Shown here: positions 53,034 through 60,738 of the stretch, one piece after another
Position numbering within the stretch: the stretch's first letter is position 1
Layout of the letters: the number at the start of each line of letters is the position of its first letter
NCBI GenBank assembly: GCA_944379995.1
Contig: CALWGF010000011.1
Location: 1 to 60,738, forward strand
DNA: 60,738 nucleotides
Reading direction: 5' to 3'
Source of the DNA: an uncultured Clostridia bacterium
GTDB taxonomy: Bacteria; Bacillota; Clostridia; Lachnospirales; Anaerotignaceae
Position numbers and translations under genes: made by a program
The notes under the pieces: model-generated
Databases searched by the model: none
What the model was told of the DNA's origin: nothing
What the model saw: only the letters and a program-made list of their open reading frames with translations

Positions 53034-53907
53034 TATTATTAAAATAGGTACAAGAGGAAGTATACTTGCACTTAAACAAGCTGAAATAGTTGAAAAATTA
53101 CTTAAAGAAAAATTTAATGATGTTAAAACTGAAATAGTTGTTATAAAAACACAAGGTGATAAAATACTTGATAAAACAATAGATAAAATAGGCGGAAAAG
53201 GTGTTTTTGTAAAAGAAATTGAACAGGTTCTTATTGATAGAAAAATTGATATTGCTGTTCATAGCCTTAAAGATATGCCAGAAGAAATGCCAAAAGGTCT
53301 TAAACTTGGTGCTGTTACAAAACGTGAAAATCCTATGGACGTTTTTGTTTCTGGTGATGGTAAATCTTTTTTTGATATGCCTTCAGGTTCTAGAATTGGA
53401 ACAGGTAGTTTAAGAAGAAGTGTACAACTTAAAAATTTAAGAGATGATATAGAAATTGTTCCTATAAGAGGAAATATAAATACACGTCTTTCTAAAATAG
53501 GGAATGAAGTTGACGGAGTTGTACTTGCTGCGGCAGGACTTAACAGAGCAGGTCTTTCTGAAAAAATATCTTATGAATTTTCACTTGATGAAATGGTTCC
53601 TGCTGCTTGTCAAGGTATAATAGGTATTCAAATAAGAGATAATGACCAATATATTGAAAAATATATGATAGCTTTAAATGATAAAAAATCTGAAATATGC
53701 CAAAAGGCGGAAAGAGGTTTTTTAAAAGTTGTTGGAGCAGATTGTCATGCACCTGTTGGAGCATTTGCAAAAGTTGATGGAGATAATATAAAAATAAAAG
53801 CTGTTTATTATACAGATAAAATTATATTTGAAGAAATAAATGGTAATATTAATGAGGCTTCTGAACTTGGCAAAAAGTTAGCTGAAAAAATTACTAAAAT
53901 AGACTGA
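53026..53907 (+). CDS. hemC: Porphobilinogen deaminase
   Basis: HemC links four porphobilinogens to hydroxymethylbilane. It shows IGTRGSILALKQAEIVEKLL, IDIAVHSLKDMP, SGSRIGTGSLRR and the cofactor Cys in VGADCHAPVG. 293 aa. ATG 53026 behind AGAGGT overlaps the preceding stop by 8 bases. Confidence 0.96.
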   Translation: MSDIIKIGTRGSILALKQAEIVEKLLKEKFNDVKTEIVVIKTQGDKILDKTIDKIGGKGVFVKEIEQVLIDRKIDIAVHSLKDMPEEMPKGLKLGAVTKRENPMDVFVSGDGKSFFDMPSGSRIGTGSLRRSVQLKNLRDDIEIVPIRGNINTRLSKIGNEVDGVVLAAAGLNRAGLSEKISYEFSLDEMVPAACQGIIGIQIRDNDQYIEKYMIALNDKKSEICQKAERGFLKVVGADCHAPVGAFAKVDGDNIKIKAVYYTDKIIFEEINGNINEASELGKKLAEKITKID

Positions 53908-53920
53908 GAGGTAAATTTTT

Positions 53921-55414
53921 ATGAAAAAAGGAAGAGTTTATATAACAGGAGCAGGTCCCGGAGATGAAAGACTTGTTACAGTAAGGTGTAAAGAACTTAT
54001 AGAAAATGCTGATGTAATAGTTTATGATAGACTTGCTTCTGAAAAACTTCTTAACTATGCAAAAAAAGATTGTGAACTTATATATGCAGGTAAAGAGCCT
54101 AAAAATCATACTCTTAATCAGCAAGAAATAAATACTGTTCTTGTAAAAAAGGCTAAAGAAAATAAATCTGTATTAAGATTAAAGGGTGGTGACCCTTTTA
54201 TTTTTGGTAGAGGTGGAGAAGAAGCCGAAAGACTTTTTGATGAAGGTATAGATTTTGAAATATTACCAGGTATTTCTTCATTCTATTCTGTTTGTGCCTA
54301 TGCAGGAATACCTGTTACTCATAGAGATTATTCATCATCTGTCCATGTATTTACAGGACATAAAAAAAATGATGGTGATATAGATTATAAAGCTATTTCA
54401 AAACTTAAAGGAACTCTTGTATTTCTTATGAGTATGAAAAATCTTTATAAAATAACAGAAGAACTTATAAATGAGGGCATAGATAAAAATATGCCTGCTG
54501 CTGTTATACAATGGGGGACAACTCCAAATCAAAAAGTTGTTGTTGGAACTGTTTTTGATATAGCAAAAAAAGCAAAAGAAGAAAATATAGGTCATGCAGC
54601 AGTTGCTGTAATTGGTGATGTTGTTAAAGCAAGAGAAAAAATAGAATGGCAGAAATATAGACCTCTTTGGAAAAAGAAAATAGCTGTTACAAGAACAACT
54701 GAAAAATCAGGAGAAATAGAAAAAATATTTTCTGAGTATGGTGCTTATGTTATGCCTTTTCCTACAATAAAAATAGGAGAACCTTCTGATTATTCAAAAC
54801 TTGATAATGCTATTTATAATATATCTAAATATAATTGGATTGTATTTACTAGCGTAAATGGTGTTGAAAGTTTCTTTTTAAGAATGAAAAAACTTCATAA
54901 AGATATACGTTGTATTTATAATGCAAAAATATTTGTTATAGGTGAGCGTACTAAAAAAGCTGTTGAGGAAAGAGGACTTTTTGTTGATGCTATGCCTGAA
55001 AAATATAATAGTGATGAAGGCGGTATTGTTTTAGCAAATAGCATTTATGAAAAAGATTTAGTTCTTTATCCAACATCTGATATTGCAGGTGATAATATTG
55101 TTAAATCTGTTGAAAAAGCAGGTGGAATTGTTGAAAAAGTAATAGCATATACAAATACTGTTAATGATGATATTAATAAAAATGTACTTAATGATATTAA
55201 AAATGGTGGATATGATGCTATTGTTTTTGCAAGTTCATCACAGGCTAAAAACTTTATGGATATAACAGAAAAACAATATGGTAATGCTAAAATATGTTCT
55301 ATTGGTGTTAAAACAACAGAAACCCTTGAAAATATGAGTGTTAATGTTGATGTTACAGCTAAAAATTCAACAGTAAAAGGAATTTGTGATGCTGTATTGA
55401 ATATACTTTCATAA
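53921..55414 (+). CDS. Fused uroporphyrinogen-III methyltransferase / uroporphyrinogen-III synthase
   Basis: Residues about 1-240 are the SAM methyltransferase CobA ([63 protein letters not shown]). Residues about 250-497 are HemD ([47 protein letters not shown]). HemD closes the ring; CobA methylates C2 and C7 to precorrin-2. Fusions of this type are known in Clostridia. Ribosome site GAGAGGT. Confidence 0.94.
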   Translation: MKKGRVYITGAGPGDERLVTVRCKELIENADVIVYDRLASEKLLNYAKKDCELIYAGKEPKNHTLNQQEINTVLVKKAKENKSVLRLKGGDPFIFGRGGEEAERLFDEGIDFEILPGISSFYSVCAYAGIPVTHRDYSSSVHVFTGHKKNDGDIDYKAISKLKGTLVFLMSMKNLYKITEELINEGIDKNMPAAVIQWGTTPNQKVVVGTVFDIAKKAKEENIGHAAVAVIGDVVKAREKIEWQKYRPLWKKKIAVTRTTEKSGEIEKIFSEYGAYVMPFPTIKIGEPSDYSKLDNAIYNISKYNWIVFTSVNGVESFFLRMKKLHKDIRCIYNAKIFVIGERTKKAVEERGLFVDAMPEKYNSDEGGIVLANSIYEKDLVLYPTSDIAGDNIVKSVEKAGGIVEKVIAYTNTVNDDINKNVLNDIKNGGYDAIVFASSSQAKNFMDITEKQYGNAKICSIGVKTTETLENMSVNVDVTAKNSTVKGICDAVLNILS

Positions 55415-55430
55415 GGAGGTTTTAAAAAAA

Positions 55431-56390
55431 ATGAGAGGTAGAAGACTTAGAACTAATGAAGTTATAAGAAGTATGGTGAGAGAAACCGTTGTAAATAAAA
55501 ATGAACTTATATATCCTCTTTTTGTTGTTGAGGGTGAAGGCATAAAAGAAGAAATATCATCTATGCCAGATAATTACCGTTTTTCAATAGATATGCTTAT
55601 GGAAGAAATAAAAGAGCTTTATGAGCTTGGTTTAAAAGGAGTTCTTATTTTTGGTATACCAGACCATAAAGATGAACTTGGAACAAGTGCATATTGTGAA
55701 GGTAATATTGTTTCTAAAGCTATTATGGCTATAAAAAAAGAATATCCTGATATGTATGTTATTGCTGACGTATGCCTTTGTGAATATACAAATCATGGCC
55801 ATTGTGGTTTTATTGAAGATGGTTATGTCAATAATGATAAAACACTTCCTTTACTTGCAAAAACAGCTATTTCATATGCAAAAGCTGGTGCGGATATGAT
55901 TGCTCCTTCTGATATGATGGACGGAAGAATAAAATATATAAGAAAAGCTCTTGATGATAATGGTTTTGTAAATACTGTTCTTATGTCATATAGTGCTAAA
56001 TATTGCTCATCTTTTTATGGACCTTTTAGAGATGCGGCAGATTCTGCACCTAAATTCGGTGACAGAAAAACATATCAAATGGACCCTGCAAACAGTAGAG
56101 AGGCTTTAAAAGAAATTATGGCAGATATTGAAGAAGGTGCTGACATTATAATGGTAAAACCAGCACTTCCATATCTTGATATAATAAAATCTGCTAAAGA
56201 TAATACAAATATTCCAGTTTGTGCTTATAATGTAAGTGGTGAATATTCTATGATTAAAGCTGCTGATAAAATGGGTTGGATTGATGGTAAAAAAGCTGCT
56301 ATGGAAAGCCTTGTTTCAATAAAAAGAGCTGGTGCAGATATTATAATTACATATTTTGCTAAAGAGTTTGCAAAAGGTGAACTTTATTAA
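55431..56390 (+). CDS. hemB: Delta-aminolevulinic acid dehydratase
   Basis: HemB condenses two 5-aminolevulinates to porphobilinogen. It shows zinc Cys motif [30 protein letters not shown], active Lys region [18 protein letters not shown] and [11 protein letters not shown]. 319 aa. Ribosome site AAGGAGG. Last gene of the cluster; hemA and hemL are not in the window, so aminolevulinate must be made elsewhere. Confidence 0.97.
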   Translation: MRGRRLRTNEVIRSMVRETVVNKNELIYPLFVVEGEGIKEEISSMPDNYRFSIDMLMEEIKELYELGLKGVLIFGIPDHKDELGTSAYCEGNIVSKAIMAIKKEYPDMYVIADVCLCEYTNHGHCGFIEDGYVNNDKTLPLLAKTAISYAKAGADMIAPSDMMDGRIKYIRKALDDNGFVNTVLMSYSAKYCSSFYGPFRDAADSAPKFGDRKTYQMDPANSREALKEIMADIEEGADIIMVKPALPYLDIIKSAKDNTNIPVCAYNVSGEYSMIKAADKMGWIDGKKAAMESLVSIKRAGADIIITYFAKEFAKGELY

Positions 56391-56396
56391 TTTTTT

Positions 56397-56427
56397 AAAG
56401 TACAGATAAATTTTATCTGTACTTTTT
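56397..56427 (+). terminator. Terminator of the tetrapyrrole operon
   Basis: AAAGTACAGATAAA paired with TTTATCTGTACTTT, followed by T's. Confidence 0.92.
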
Positions 56428-56508
56428 TGTTTATTTTTATTTAATATAAATGCTTATTGTGATATTATTAAACTAAATTCAATAATATGAATTAGGGAGG
56501 TGTTTTTT

Positions 56509-56973
56509 ATGTTTCCATGGATAGTATTATTGTTTATTATAGGTACTGTTCTTCTTATTGCTGAGTTTTTTCTTCCCGGTTTTGGTATATTTGGAATAAT
56601 GGGAATGTGTTCTTTTGGAGTTGCAGTTTTAATCACTGCAAATACTTATGGTATTATACATATGTGTATAGCTATTTTAATTGTTATATTAATATGTATT
56701 ATGGCTATGTATATTTTAAAAAAGAATAAAATATACAATAAAATCATTCTTACAGAAACTATAAACGGAAAAGATTTTGATGAAGAAAGTATAAAATATT
56801 TAATGGGTAAAAAGGGGATTTGTGTAACACCTTTAAAACCATATGGAAAAGCTGACTTTGATGGTGTAATAACAGAAGTTTTTTCTAATGGTGGATATAT
56901 TCAACAAGGAAAAACTGTTGAGGTTATATCTATTAGTGGTAAAAATGTTATTGTAAGAGAAGTTAAAAATTAA
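56509..56973 (+). CDS. NfeD-family membrane protein
   Basis: Three hydrophobic N-terminal segments (about 3-80; FLLIAEFFLPGFGIFGIMGMC), then a C-terminal OB-fold type domain (GVITEVFSNGGYIQQGKTVEVISISGKNVIVREV). The family partners flotillins. ATG 56509 is set by GGGAGGTG; the GTG at 56500 is part of that site. About 154 aa. Followed by floA. Confidence 0.9.
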   Translation: MFPWIVLLFIIGTVLLIAEFFLPGFGIFGIMGMCSFGVAVLITANTYGIIHMCIAILIVILICIMAMYILKKNKIYNKIILTETINGKDFDEESIKYLMGKKGICVTPLKPYGKADFDGVITEVFSNGGYIQQGKTVEVISISGKNVIVREVKN

Positions 56974-57028
56974 ATATAGTATATAAATATATAAAATATA
57001 AAAAATATAATAAAGGCAGGTGTATATT

Positions 57029-58072
57029 ATGAATGGATTTGATGTTGTAAGTCTTGTTGGTGGTACTTTTGCTATTGTTATAATTTTAATAATTGTAACT
57101 GTATTTTTAAGTTTTGTACCTGTTGGTCTTTGGATTTCTGCTATGGCAGCCGGTGTAAAAATAAGTATATTTTCACTTATTGGTATGAGATTAAGACGTG
57201 TAAGACCAGATAGAATTATAAAACCACTTATAAAAGCACAAAAAGCAGGTATGAATGTAAATGTAAATCAGCTTGAATCTCATCTTCTTTCTGGTGGTCG
57301 TGTTGATAATGTTGTTGATGCTCTTATTGCAGCTCATAGAGCAAACCTTGACCTTTCTTTTGAAAGAGCAGCAGCTATTGACCTTGCTGGTCGTGATGTT
57401 TTTGAAGCTGTAAGAATGAGTGTTTCTCCTAAAATTATTGAAACACCTTGGATTTCTGCTGTTGCTATTGATGGTATAGAGGTTAAAGTTATTGCTAAGG
57501 TTACTGTAAGAGCAAATCTTGCAAGACTTGTTGGTGGTGCTGGAGAAGATACTATTGTTGCCAGAGTTGGTGAAGGTATAGTAACAACTGTTGGTTCATC
57601 AAAAAGTCATAAAGCTGTTTTGGAAAATCCTGATTCTATATCACAAACTGTATTAAGTAAAGGGCTTGATAGTGGTACTGCTTTTGAAATACTTTCAATA
57701 GATATTGCCGATATTGATATTGGAAGAAATATAGGTGCACATCTTCAGATAGAACAGGCAGAAGCTGATAAACAGATTGCTCAAGCTAAAGCTGAAGAAA
57801 GACGTGCAATAGCTATTGCTATGGAACAGGAAATGAAAGCAGAAGTTGAAAAAATGAAAGCTAAAGTTGTTGAGGCAGAAGCTGAGGTTCCTATGGCTGT
57901 TGCTGATGCTTTAAGAAATGGCAATATAGGTGTTCTTGATTACTATAAAATGCAGAATGTTCTTGCTGATACAAGTATGAAAGATAATATTGCAAAAACA
58001 GATTTGGGAAATATACTTGGCAATAAAACAAACCAAAATAAAAATGGATATAAAAATAATACTGATAAATAA
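57029..58072 (+). CDS. floA: Flotillin-like protein FloA
   Basis: FloA scaffolds lipid-domain membrane patches. An N-terminal membrane hairpin (about 2-50) is followed by an SPFH domain ([68 protein letters not shown]) and a Glu/Ala-rich coiled coil ([20 protein letters not shown]). ATG 57029; the GTG nine bases earlier is part of the ribosome site. About 347 aa, usual size. Confidence 0.95.
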   Translation: MNGFDVVSLVGGTFAIVIILIIVTVFLSFVPVGLWISAMAAGVKISIFSLIGMRLRRVRPDRIIKPLIKAQKAGMNVNVNQLESHLLSGGRVDNVVDALIAAHRANLDLSFERAAAIDLAGRDVFEAVRMSVSPKIIETPWISAVAIDGIEVKVIAKVTVRANLARLVGGAGEDTIVARVGEGIVTTVGSSKSHKAVLENPDSISQTVLSKGLDSGTAFEILSIDIADIDIGRNIGAHLQIEQAEADKQIAQAKAEERRAIAIAMEQEMKAEVEKMKAKVVEAEAEVPMAVADALRNGNIGVLDYYKMQNVLADTSMKDNIAKTDLGNILGNKTNQNKNGYKNNTDK

Positions 58073-58083
58073 ATAGATTTTTT

Positions 58084-58115
58084 AATAACCGCTATAATTT
58101 TATAGCGGTTATTTT
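58084..58115 (+). terminator. Terminator after floA
   Basis: AATAACCGCTATAA paired with TTATAGCGGTTATT, then T's. Confidence 0.92.
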
Positions 58116-58118
58116 ATA

Positions 58119-58169
58119 TTGACATATATAGATTATCTATATATAATTTATATATAGATAATCTATATA
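58119..58169 (+). promoter_or_regulatory. PadR promoter with two palindromic operators
   Basis: TTGACA (58119-58124), a 17-base spacer and TATAAT (58142-58147) match consensus. Two palindromes, TATATAGATTATCTATATA (58125-58143) and TATATAGATAATCTATATA (58151-58169), differ only at the central base, with centres 26 bases apart. The first fills the spacer, the second covers the transcript start. A dimeric repressor bound to both would shut the promoter. Confidence 0.9.
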
Positions 58170-58183
58170 TAGGAGTGATGTTT

Positions 58184-58531
58184 TTGAAATTTGATAAAAG
58201 TGTTATAGGTGGAAATATGACTTTGCTTATACTTGGGCTTATTGAAAATAGGGATATGTATGGTTATGAAATGATTGAAGAATTAAGAAGTCGTTCTGAC
58301 GATACATTCGACCTTAAAGCAGGTACTTTATATCCTATACTTCACGGTCTTGAAGAAAAAGAATTCATATTTTCTTATGAAAAACAATCTGAAAACGGAA
58401 GAAAAAGAAAATATTATAGTATTACTAAAAATGGTAAAAAACTTCTTAAAGATAAAAAAGAAGAATGGAAAGTTTATAGTAATGCAGTAAATAAAGTTAT
58501 CGGAGGTGTTAATTTTGGGGGAGCCTACTGA
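58184..58531 (+). CDS. PadR-family transcriptional regulator
   Basis: This winged helix shows NMTLLILGLIENRDMYGYEMIEELRSRS, LKAGTLYPILHGLEEKEFI, NGRKRKYYSITKNGKKLL. TTG 58184 is 8 bases after AGGAG; GTG 58175 and ATG 58178 are closer but overlap the ribosome site. About 115 aa. It overlaps the next gene by 17 bases and most likely binds the two palindromes in its promoter. Confidence 0.93.
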   Translation: MKFDKSVIGGNMTLLILGLIENRDMYGYEMIEELRSRSDDTFDLKAGTLYPILHGLEEKEFIFSYEKQSENGRKRKYYSITKNGKKLLKDKKEEWKVYSNAVNKVIGGVNFGGAY

Positions 58532-60065
58532 AAAATATATTAAAAGTGTTATAGAACATATAAGAAGTAAAAAAGCAAGAGATAATATTGCTGATGAACT
58601 TTTAAATCATATTAATGAACAAAAACAAGATTATATTGATTGTGGAATGGAAGAAAAAGAAGCAGAGGAAAAAGCTGTTATTGATATGGGTGACCCTATT
58701 GATGTTGGTGTAAATCTTGATAAAATACATAGACCTAAGCCACAATATAATTTGATATTAGCTGTTATTTTAATTATGATTGTAGGTATAGCTATACAAT
58801 ATTTTTGTTATGGTGTAATTACTGACCATTATGTATATGGTGATAGTTATACACAATATCATTTTCAAAGAATGATTTTAGGTTGTTTAATAGGTCTTTT
58901 TTGTATGATTGCTGTTTATTTTATAGATTATACTGTAATTTTTAAAAAACCTAAAGTATTATATACTATTTTAACTATTGGTATAGTTTTTGCTATATTA
59001 ACATTAAATATTTCACCTATGCTTAGTGGAACATATTCAGGATTATACCCTCAGTTGGTAATTATTACAGTTCCAGTAATAGGTTCTATTGTATATAGAA
59101 TGAAAAATCAAGGTATTGTCGGATTTTTAAAATTTGCTTTGATTTCAATTTTTGCAATTTTATGTTGTTGTATAATACTTAATATTTCTGTTGCTGTATA
59201 TGTAGCTTTTGGATTACTTTTTATATTTATACTTATTATGAAAGATAATTGGTTCCAATTAAAAAAAACAGAGAAGATTGCTATAATATCATTTTGTATT
59301 ATATTAGCTTTAATTTTTATAGGTATTATTTTCAAATCAGCATATAGACTTAAAAGAGTTGAAATGTTATTTGATTATGAAAGTGATAAATATGGTTATG
59401 GTTATCAAATATGGATTTTAAAATCAATAGTTTCTGCTTGTAATAATTTTGGTGCTGGTAATCCTATAATGTTAGATGGTAAAGAATTTTCATTTAATTA
59501 TTTCCCTTATATAGAAAATGCAAATGAATTTCTTATGTTTATGTATAGATTTGGTAAAGTTCCAGCTATTATATTAGCTTTACTTATTATATCATTTATT
59601 ATTTTAATTACTATTCGTTCTTTTAAAGAAAAAAATAAAATGGGGAGATTTATAGCTGTTGGTATAAGTGGGATATTTATATGTAAAATACTTTTTTATT
59701 TTATGAATAATTCAGGATATTACTTAATAGAAGCACAATTTCCGTTTATGAGTTATGGTAAAGTATATATGGTTGTAAATGGTATTTTAATGGGGATTTT
59801 ATTATCTATATTTAGAAATACAAATGTTGTAAGTGAAAAAAATACTTTTTCAGATAGAAAATATAACAATGATAGTTTTTTCAATAGGCTTTTAAAAGTT
59901 TATGATGATGAATATATAGAATATAATGATATCTATGAAGAGGCTTATGAAAAGGGTTATAAAAAAGGATATACAGACGGTAATTTGAGTTTAGATAGTA
60001 ATGATAAGCGTTGGTTTATTATAGATAATGGACGAATAATTATAAATTTTAAAAATCATGAATAA
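58515..60065 (+). CDS. FtsW/RodA-like membrane protein with N-terminal HAAS-type domain
   Basis: The first about 70 residues are a DUF1700/HAAS-like cytoplasmic segment (KYIKSVIEHIRSKKARDNIADELLNH) often paired with PadR. About ten membrane segments follow, with PFMSYGK in place of the FtsW/RodA motif PFISYGG and GAGNPIML in the extracellular loop. The C-terminal Tyr/Glu-rich cytoplasmic tail carries GYKKGYTDG. TTG start 58515 after GGAGGTG. About 517 aa. Likely a sporulation or stress shape-related paralogue; activity as a glycosyltransferase is not shown. Confidence 0.78.
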   Translation: MGEPTEKYIKSVIEHIRSKKARDNIADELLNHINEQKQDYIDCGMEEKEAEEKAVIDMGDPIDVGVNLDKIHRPKPQYNLILAVILIMIVGIAIQYFCYGVITDHYVYGDSYTQYHFQRMILGCLIGLFCMIAVYFIDYTVIFKKPKVLYTILTIGIVFAILTLNISPMLSGTYSGLYPQLVIITVPVIGSIVYRMKNQGIVGFLKFALISIFAILCCCIILNISVAVYVAFGLLFIFILIMKDNWFQLKKTEKIAIISFCIILALIFIGIIFKSAYRLKRVEMLFDYESDKYGYGYQIWILKSIVSACNNFGAGNPIMLDGKEFSFNYFPYIENANEFLMFMYRFGKVPAIILALLIISFIILITIRSFKEKNKMGRFIAVGISGIFICKILFYFMNNSGYYLIEAQFPFMSYGKVYMVVNGILMGILLSIFRNTNVVSEKNTFSDRKYNNDSFFNRLLKVYDDEYIEYNDIYEEAYEKGYKKGYTDGNLSLDSNDKRWFIIDNGRIIINFKNHE

Positions 60066-60081
60066 AAAAATCTTAAAAAAC

Positions 60082-60128
60082 AATAATAGTATTACGAAAG
60101 ACAAATAAGTCTTCGTTACAATATTATT
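60082..60128 (+). terminator. Imperfect hairpin after the FtsW-like gene
   Basis: ACGAAAGAC pairs with GTCTTCGT with one bulge, extended by AATAATA/TATTATT on the outside, then TTTTATTTTT. It can end the operon or act as a leader for the small gene at 60151. Confidence 0.65.
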
Positions 60129-60150
60129 TTATTTTTAGGAGGATTTTATC

Positions 60151-60324
60151 ATGGACAAAAATATGAATAAAAACATGAACAAAGGCATGAACTGTACAAA
60201 GAAAAGCTCAGAAAAAAATATGAGCAGAACAGAATTTGCCAATGAATACTCAATGGATACAACAAATAGCATGAAAAAAACAAATAAAACAACAAAAAAA
60301 TCAAGTGAAAAAGAAACTTACTAA
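60151..60324 (+). CDS. Small spore-protein-like gene, 57 aa
   Basis: ATG 60151 follows AGGAGG (60137-60142). The product is Lys/Asn/Met/Thr/Ser-rich and hydrophilic, with internal MNKNMNKGMN and the sequence RTEFANEY. TEFANE resembles the GPR spore-protease site TEFASE of gamma-type SASPs, so a small acid-soluble spore protein is my guess, although the protein is basic. Strong terminator follows. No match is claimed. Confidence 0.7.
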   Translation: MDKNMNKNMNKGMNCTKKSSEKNMSRTEFANEYSMDTTNSMKKTNKTTKKSSEKETY

Positions 60325-60334
60325 TTAATAAAAA

Positions 60335-60365
60335 AAGAGCATATTCTTATGAATATGCTCTTTTG
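60335..60365 (+). terminator. Terminator
   Basis: AAGAGCATATTC-TTAT-GAATATGCTCTT hairpin, then TT. Confidence 0.92.
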
Positions 60366-60449
60366 TATTGTTTTTAATATTTAATTTACATTAAATTCAT
60401 AGCAATTTTAGTATTTAAAAAATTTTTTTAAAAAAATTTAAAAAAATGC

Positions 60450-60478
60450 TTGCCAAATTTATTTTTACGTGGTAATAT
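60450..60478 (+). promoter_or_regulatory. Upstream tandem promoter 1
   Basis: TTGCCA (60450-60455), a 17-base spacer and TAATAT (60473-60478). ACGTG/CACGT (60467-60471 with 60483-60487) flanks the -10. A/T-rich tract before it resembles an UP element. Confidence 0.65.
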
Positions 60479-60553
60479 ATAACACGTCCCAAAGAGAGGG
60501 GACATAAAACATCAAAAAAATAGTTTAAATGACAAAAACTTTTAAAAAAGTTC

Positions 60554-60581
60554 TTGACAAAAATAAAAAACCTGATATAAT
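60554..60581 (+). promoter_or_regulatory. Tandem promoter 2
   Basis: TTGACA (60554-60559), a 16-base spacer and TATAAT (60576-60581) with TGA extension. An A-tract and AAAAAAGTTC precede it. Confidence 0.85.
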
Positions 60582-60672
60582 AAATACTCGTGACTGCGAA
60601 ATGTAAGTAACAGACGATAACATTATAAAGGTTTTAAGTCAAAAAAACTTTTAAAAAAATAAAAAAAAGTTC

Positions 60673-60701
60673 TTGACAAATAAAACTAAAGATGTTAAAA
60701 T
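60673..60701 (+). promoter_or_regulatory. Tandem promoter 3, probably of an rRNA operon
   Basis: TTGACA (60673-60678), a 17-base spacer and TAAAAT (60696-60701), again behind AAAAAAGTTC. The leader begins with hairpin GTTCT-GTAA-AGAAC (60710-60723) and ends in TTGGTCTT, which may be the start of a boxA. The rRNA gene itself lies beyond the window. Confidence 0.8.
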
Positions 60702-60738
60702 AAACAACGTTCTGTAAAGAACAGGTTAAATTGGTCTT

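Noticed and set aside
1..60738. Phage, transposon or toxin-antitoxin island
   Set aside because: No integrase, transposase, terminal repeats or toxin-antitoxin pair was recognised in the window.

Overview
The window is AT-rich (roughly 70% A+T), densely coded DNA of a spore-forming, anaerobic, low-GC Firmicute. The evidence is the cysE-cysS-mrnC-rlmB-yacP-sigH gene order, the dgt-dnaG-rpoD block, T-box and TPP leaders, sigma-H, sigma-G and CwlD, a MecA adaptor, GAAC-N4-GTTC type LexA boxes, and a GGGtGRT gene pair. A member of the Clostridia near Lachnospirales fits, but I cannot name a genus. I see no phage, transposon, plasmid or CRISPR module; this is mostly chromosomal core with small accessory insertions.

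Layout. 1-220: tRNA-Val (cut by the window edge) and tRNA-Met. 311-5989: a hypothetical gene, ispF, a Cys-specific T-box, cysES-mrnC-rlmB-yacP-sigH, then tRNA-Thr, whose promoter lies in the end of sigH. 6280-8222: a strong promoter, an unassigned structured leader, and a two-gene operon (NifU-like scaffold plus GGGtGRT protein). 8323-9312: an unlisted small YtxH-like gene and cwlD. 9315-17349: a nickel module, with a promoter, an unusual leader carrying two identical-loop hairpins and a terminator, a five-gene Nik/Opp-type ABC importer, and larE-larB-larC for the nickel-pincer cofactor; no larA is present here. 17440-23251: DEAD-box helicase, DUF1292 protein, a TPP-riboswitch thiW-thiD-thiM-thiE salvage operon, and a secreted copper-amine-oxidase-N-domain protein. 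23297-31333: mecA, a membrane protein of unknown role, a chemoreceptor with foreign-looking codon use, an XRE regulator divergent from brnQ with a shared operator cluster, and sigG. 31361-38500: prfC, an ArsP-type permease divergent from a ferredoxin/NapH-like/ArsR operon, a parvulin, and feoAB. 38612-47634: a DUF4397 protein with a 66-bp tandem repeat, dgt, dnaG-rpoD, trmK, a NIF3-like gene, a nucleoside kinase and rnpB. 47694-50764: nadE, then lexA divergent from a YneA-like cell-division inhibitor with two LexA boxes. 50931-56390: tetrapyrrole genes cobJ-cbiJ-sirC-hemC-cobA/hemD-hemB. 56509-60324: NfeD-like and floA, a PadR repressor with two palindromic operators controlling an FtsW/RodA-like protein, and an unlisted 57-residue gene with a spore-protease-like site. 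60450-60738: three tandem promoters that look like the start of an rRNA operon.

Working together. The nickel importer and LarBCE would supply an NPN-dependent enzyme encoded elsewhere. The heme-pathway genes run from 5-aminolevulinate to uroporphyrinogen III, precorrin-2 and siroheme, with two corrin enzymes attached. Several units carry their own switch (T-box, TPP, LexA, ArsR, PadR, XRE). The two most novel-looking signals are RNA leaders: 9350-9466 before the nickel operon and 6316-6451 before the NifU-like/GGGtGRT operon. All function calls rest on reading motifs; no database search was run.
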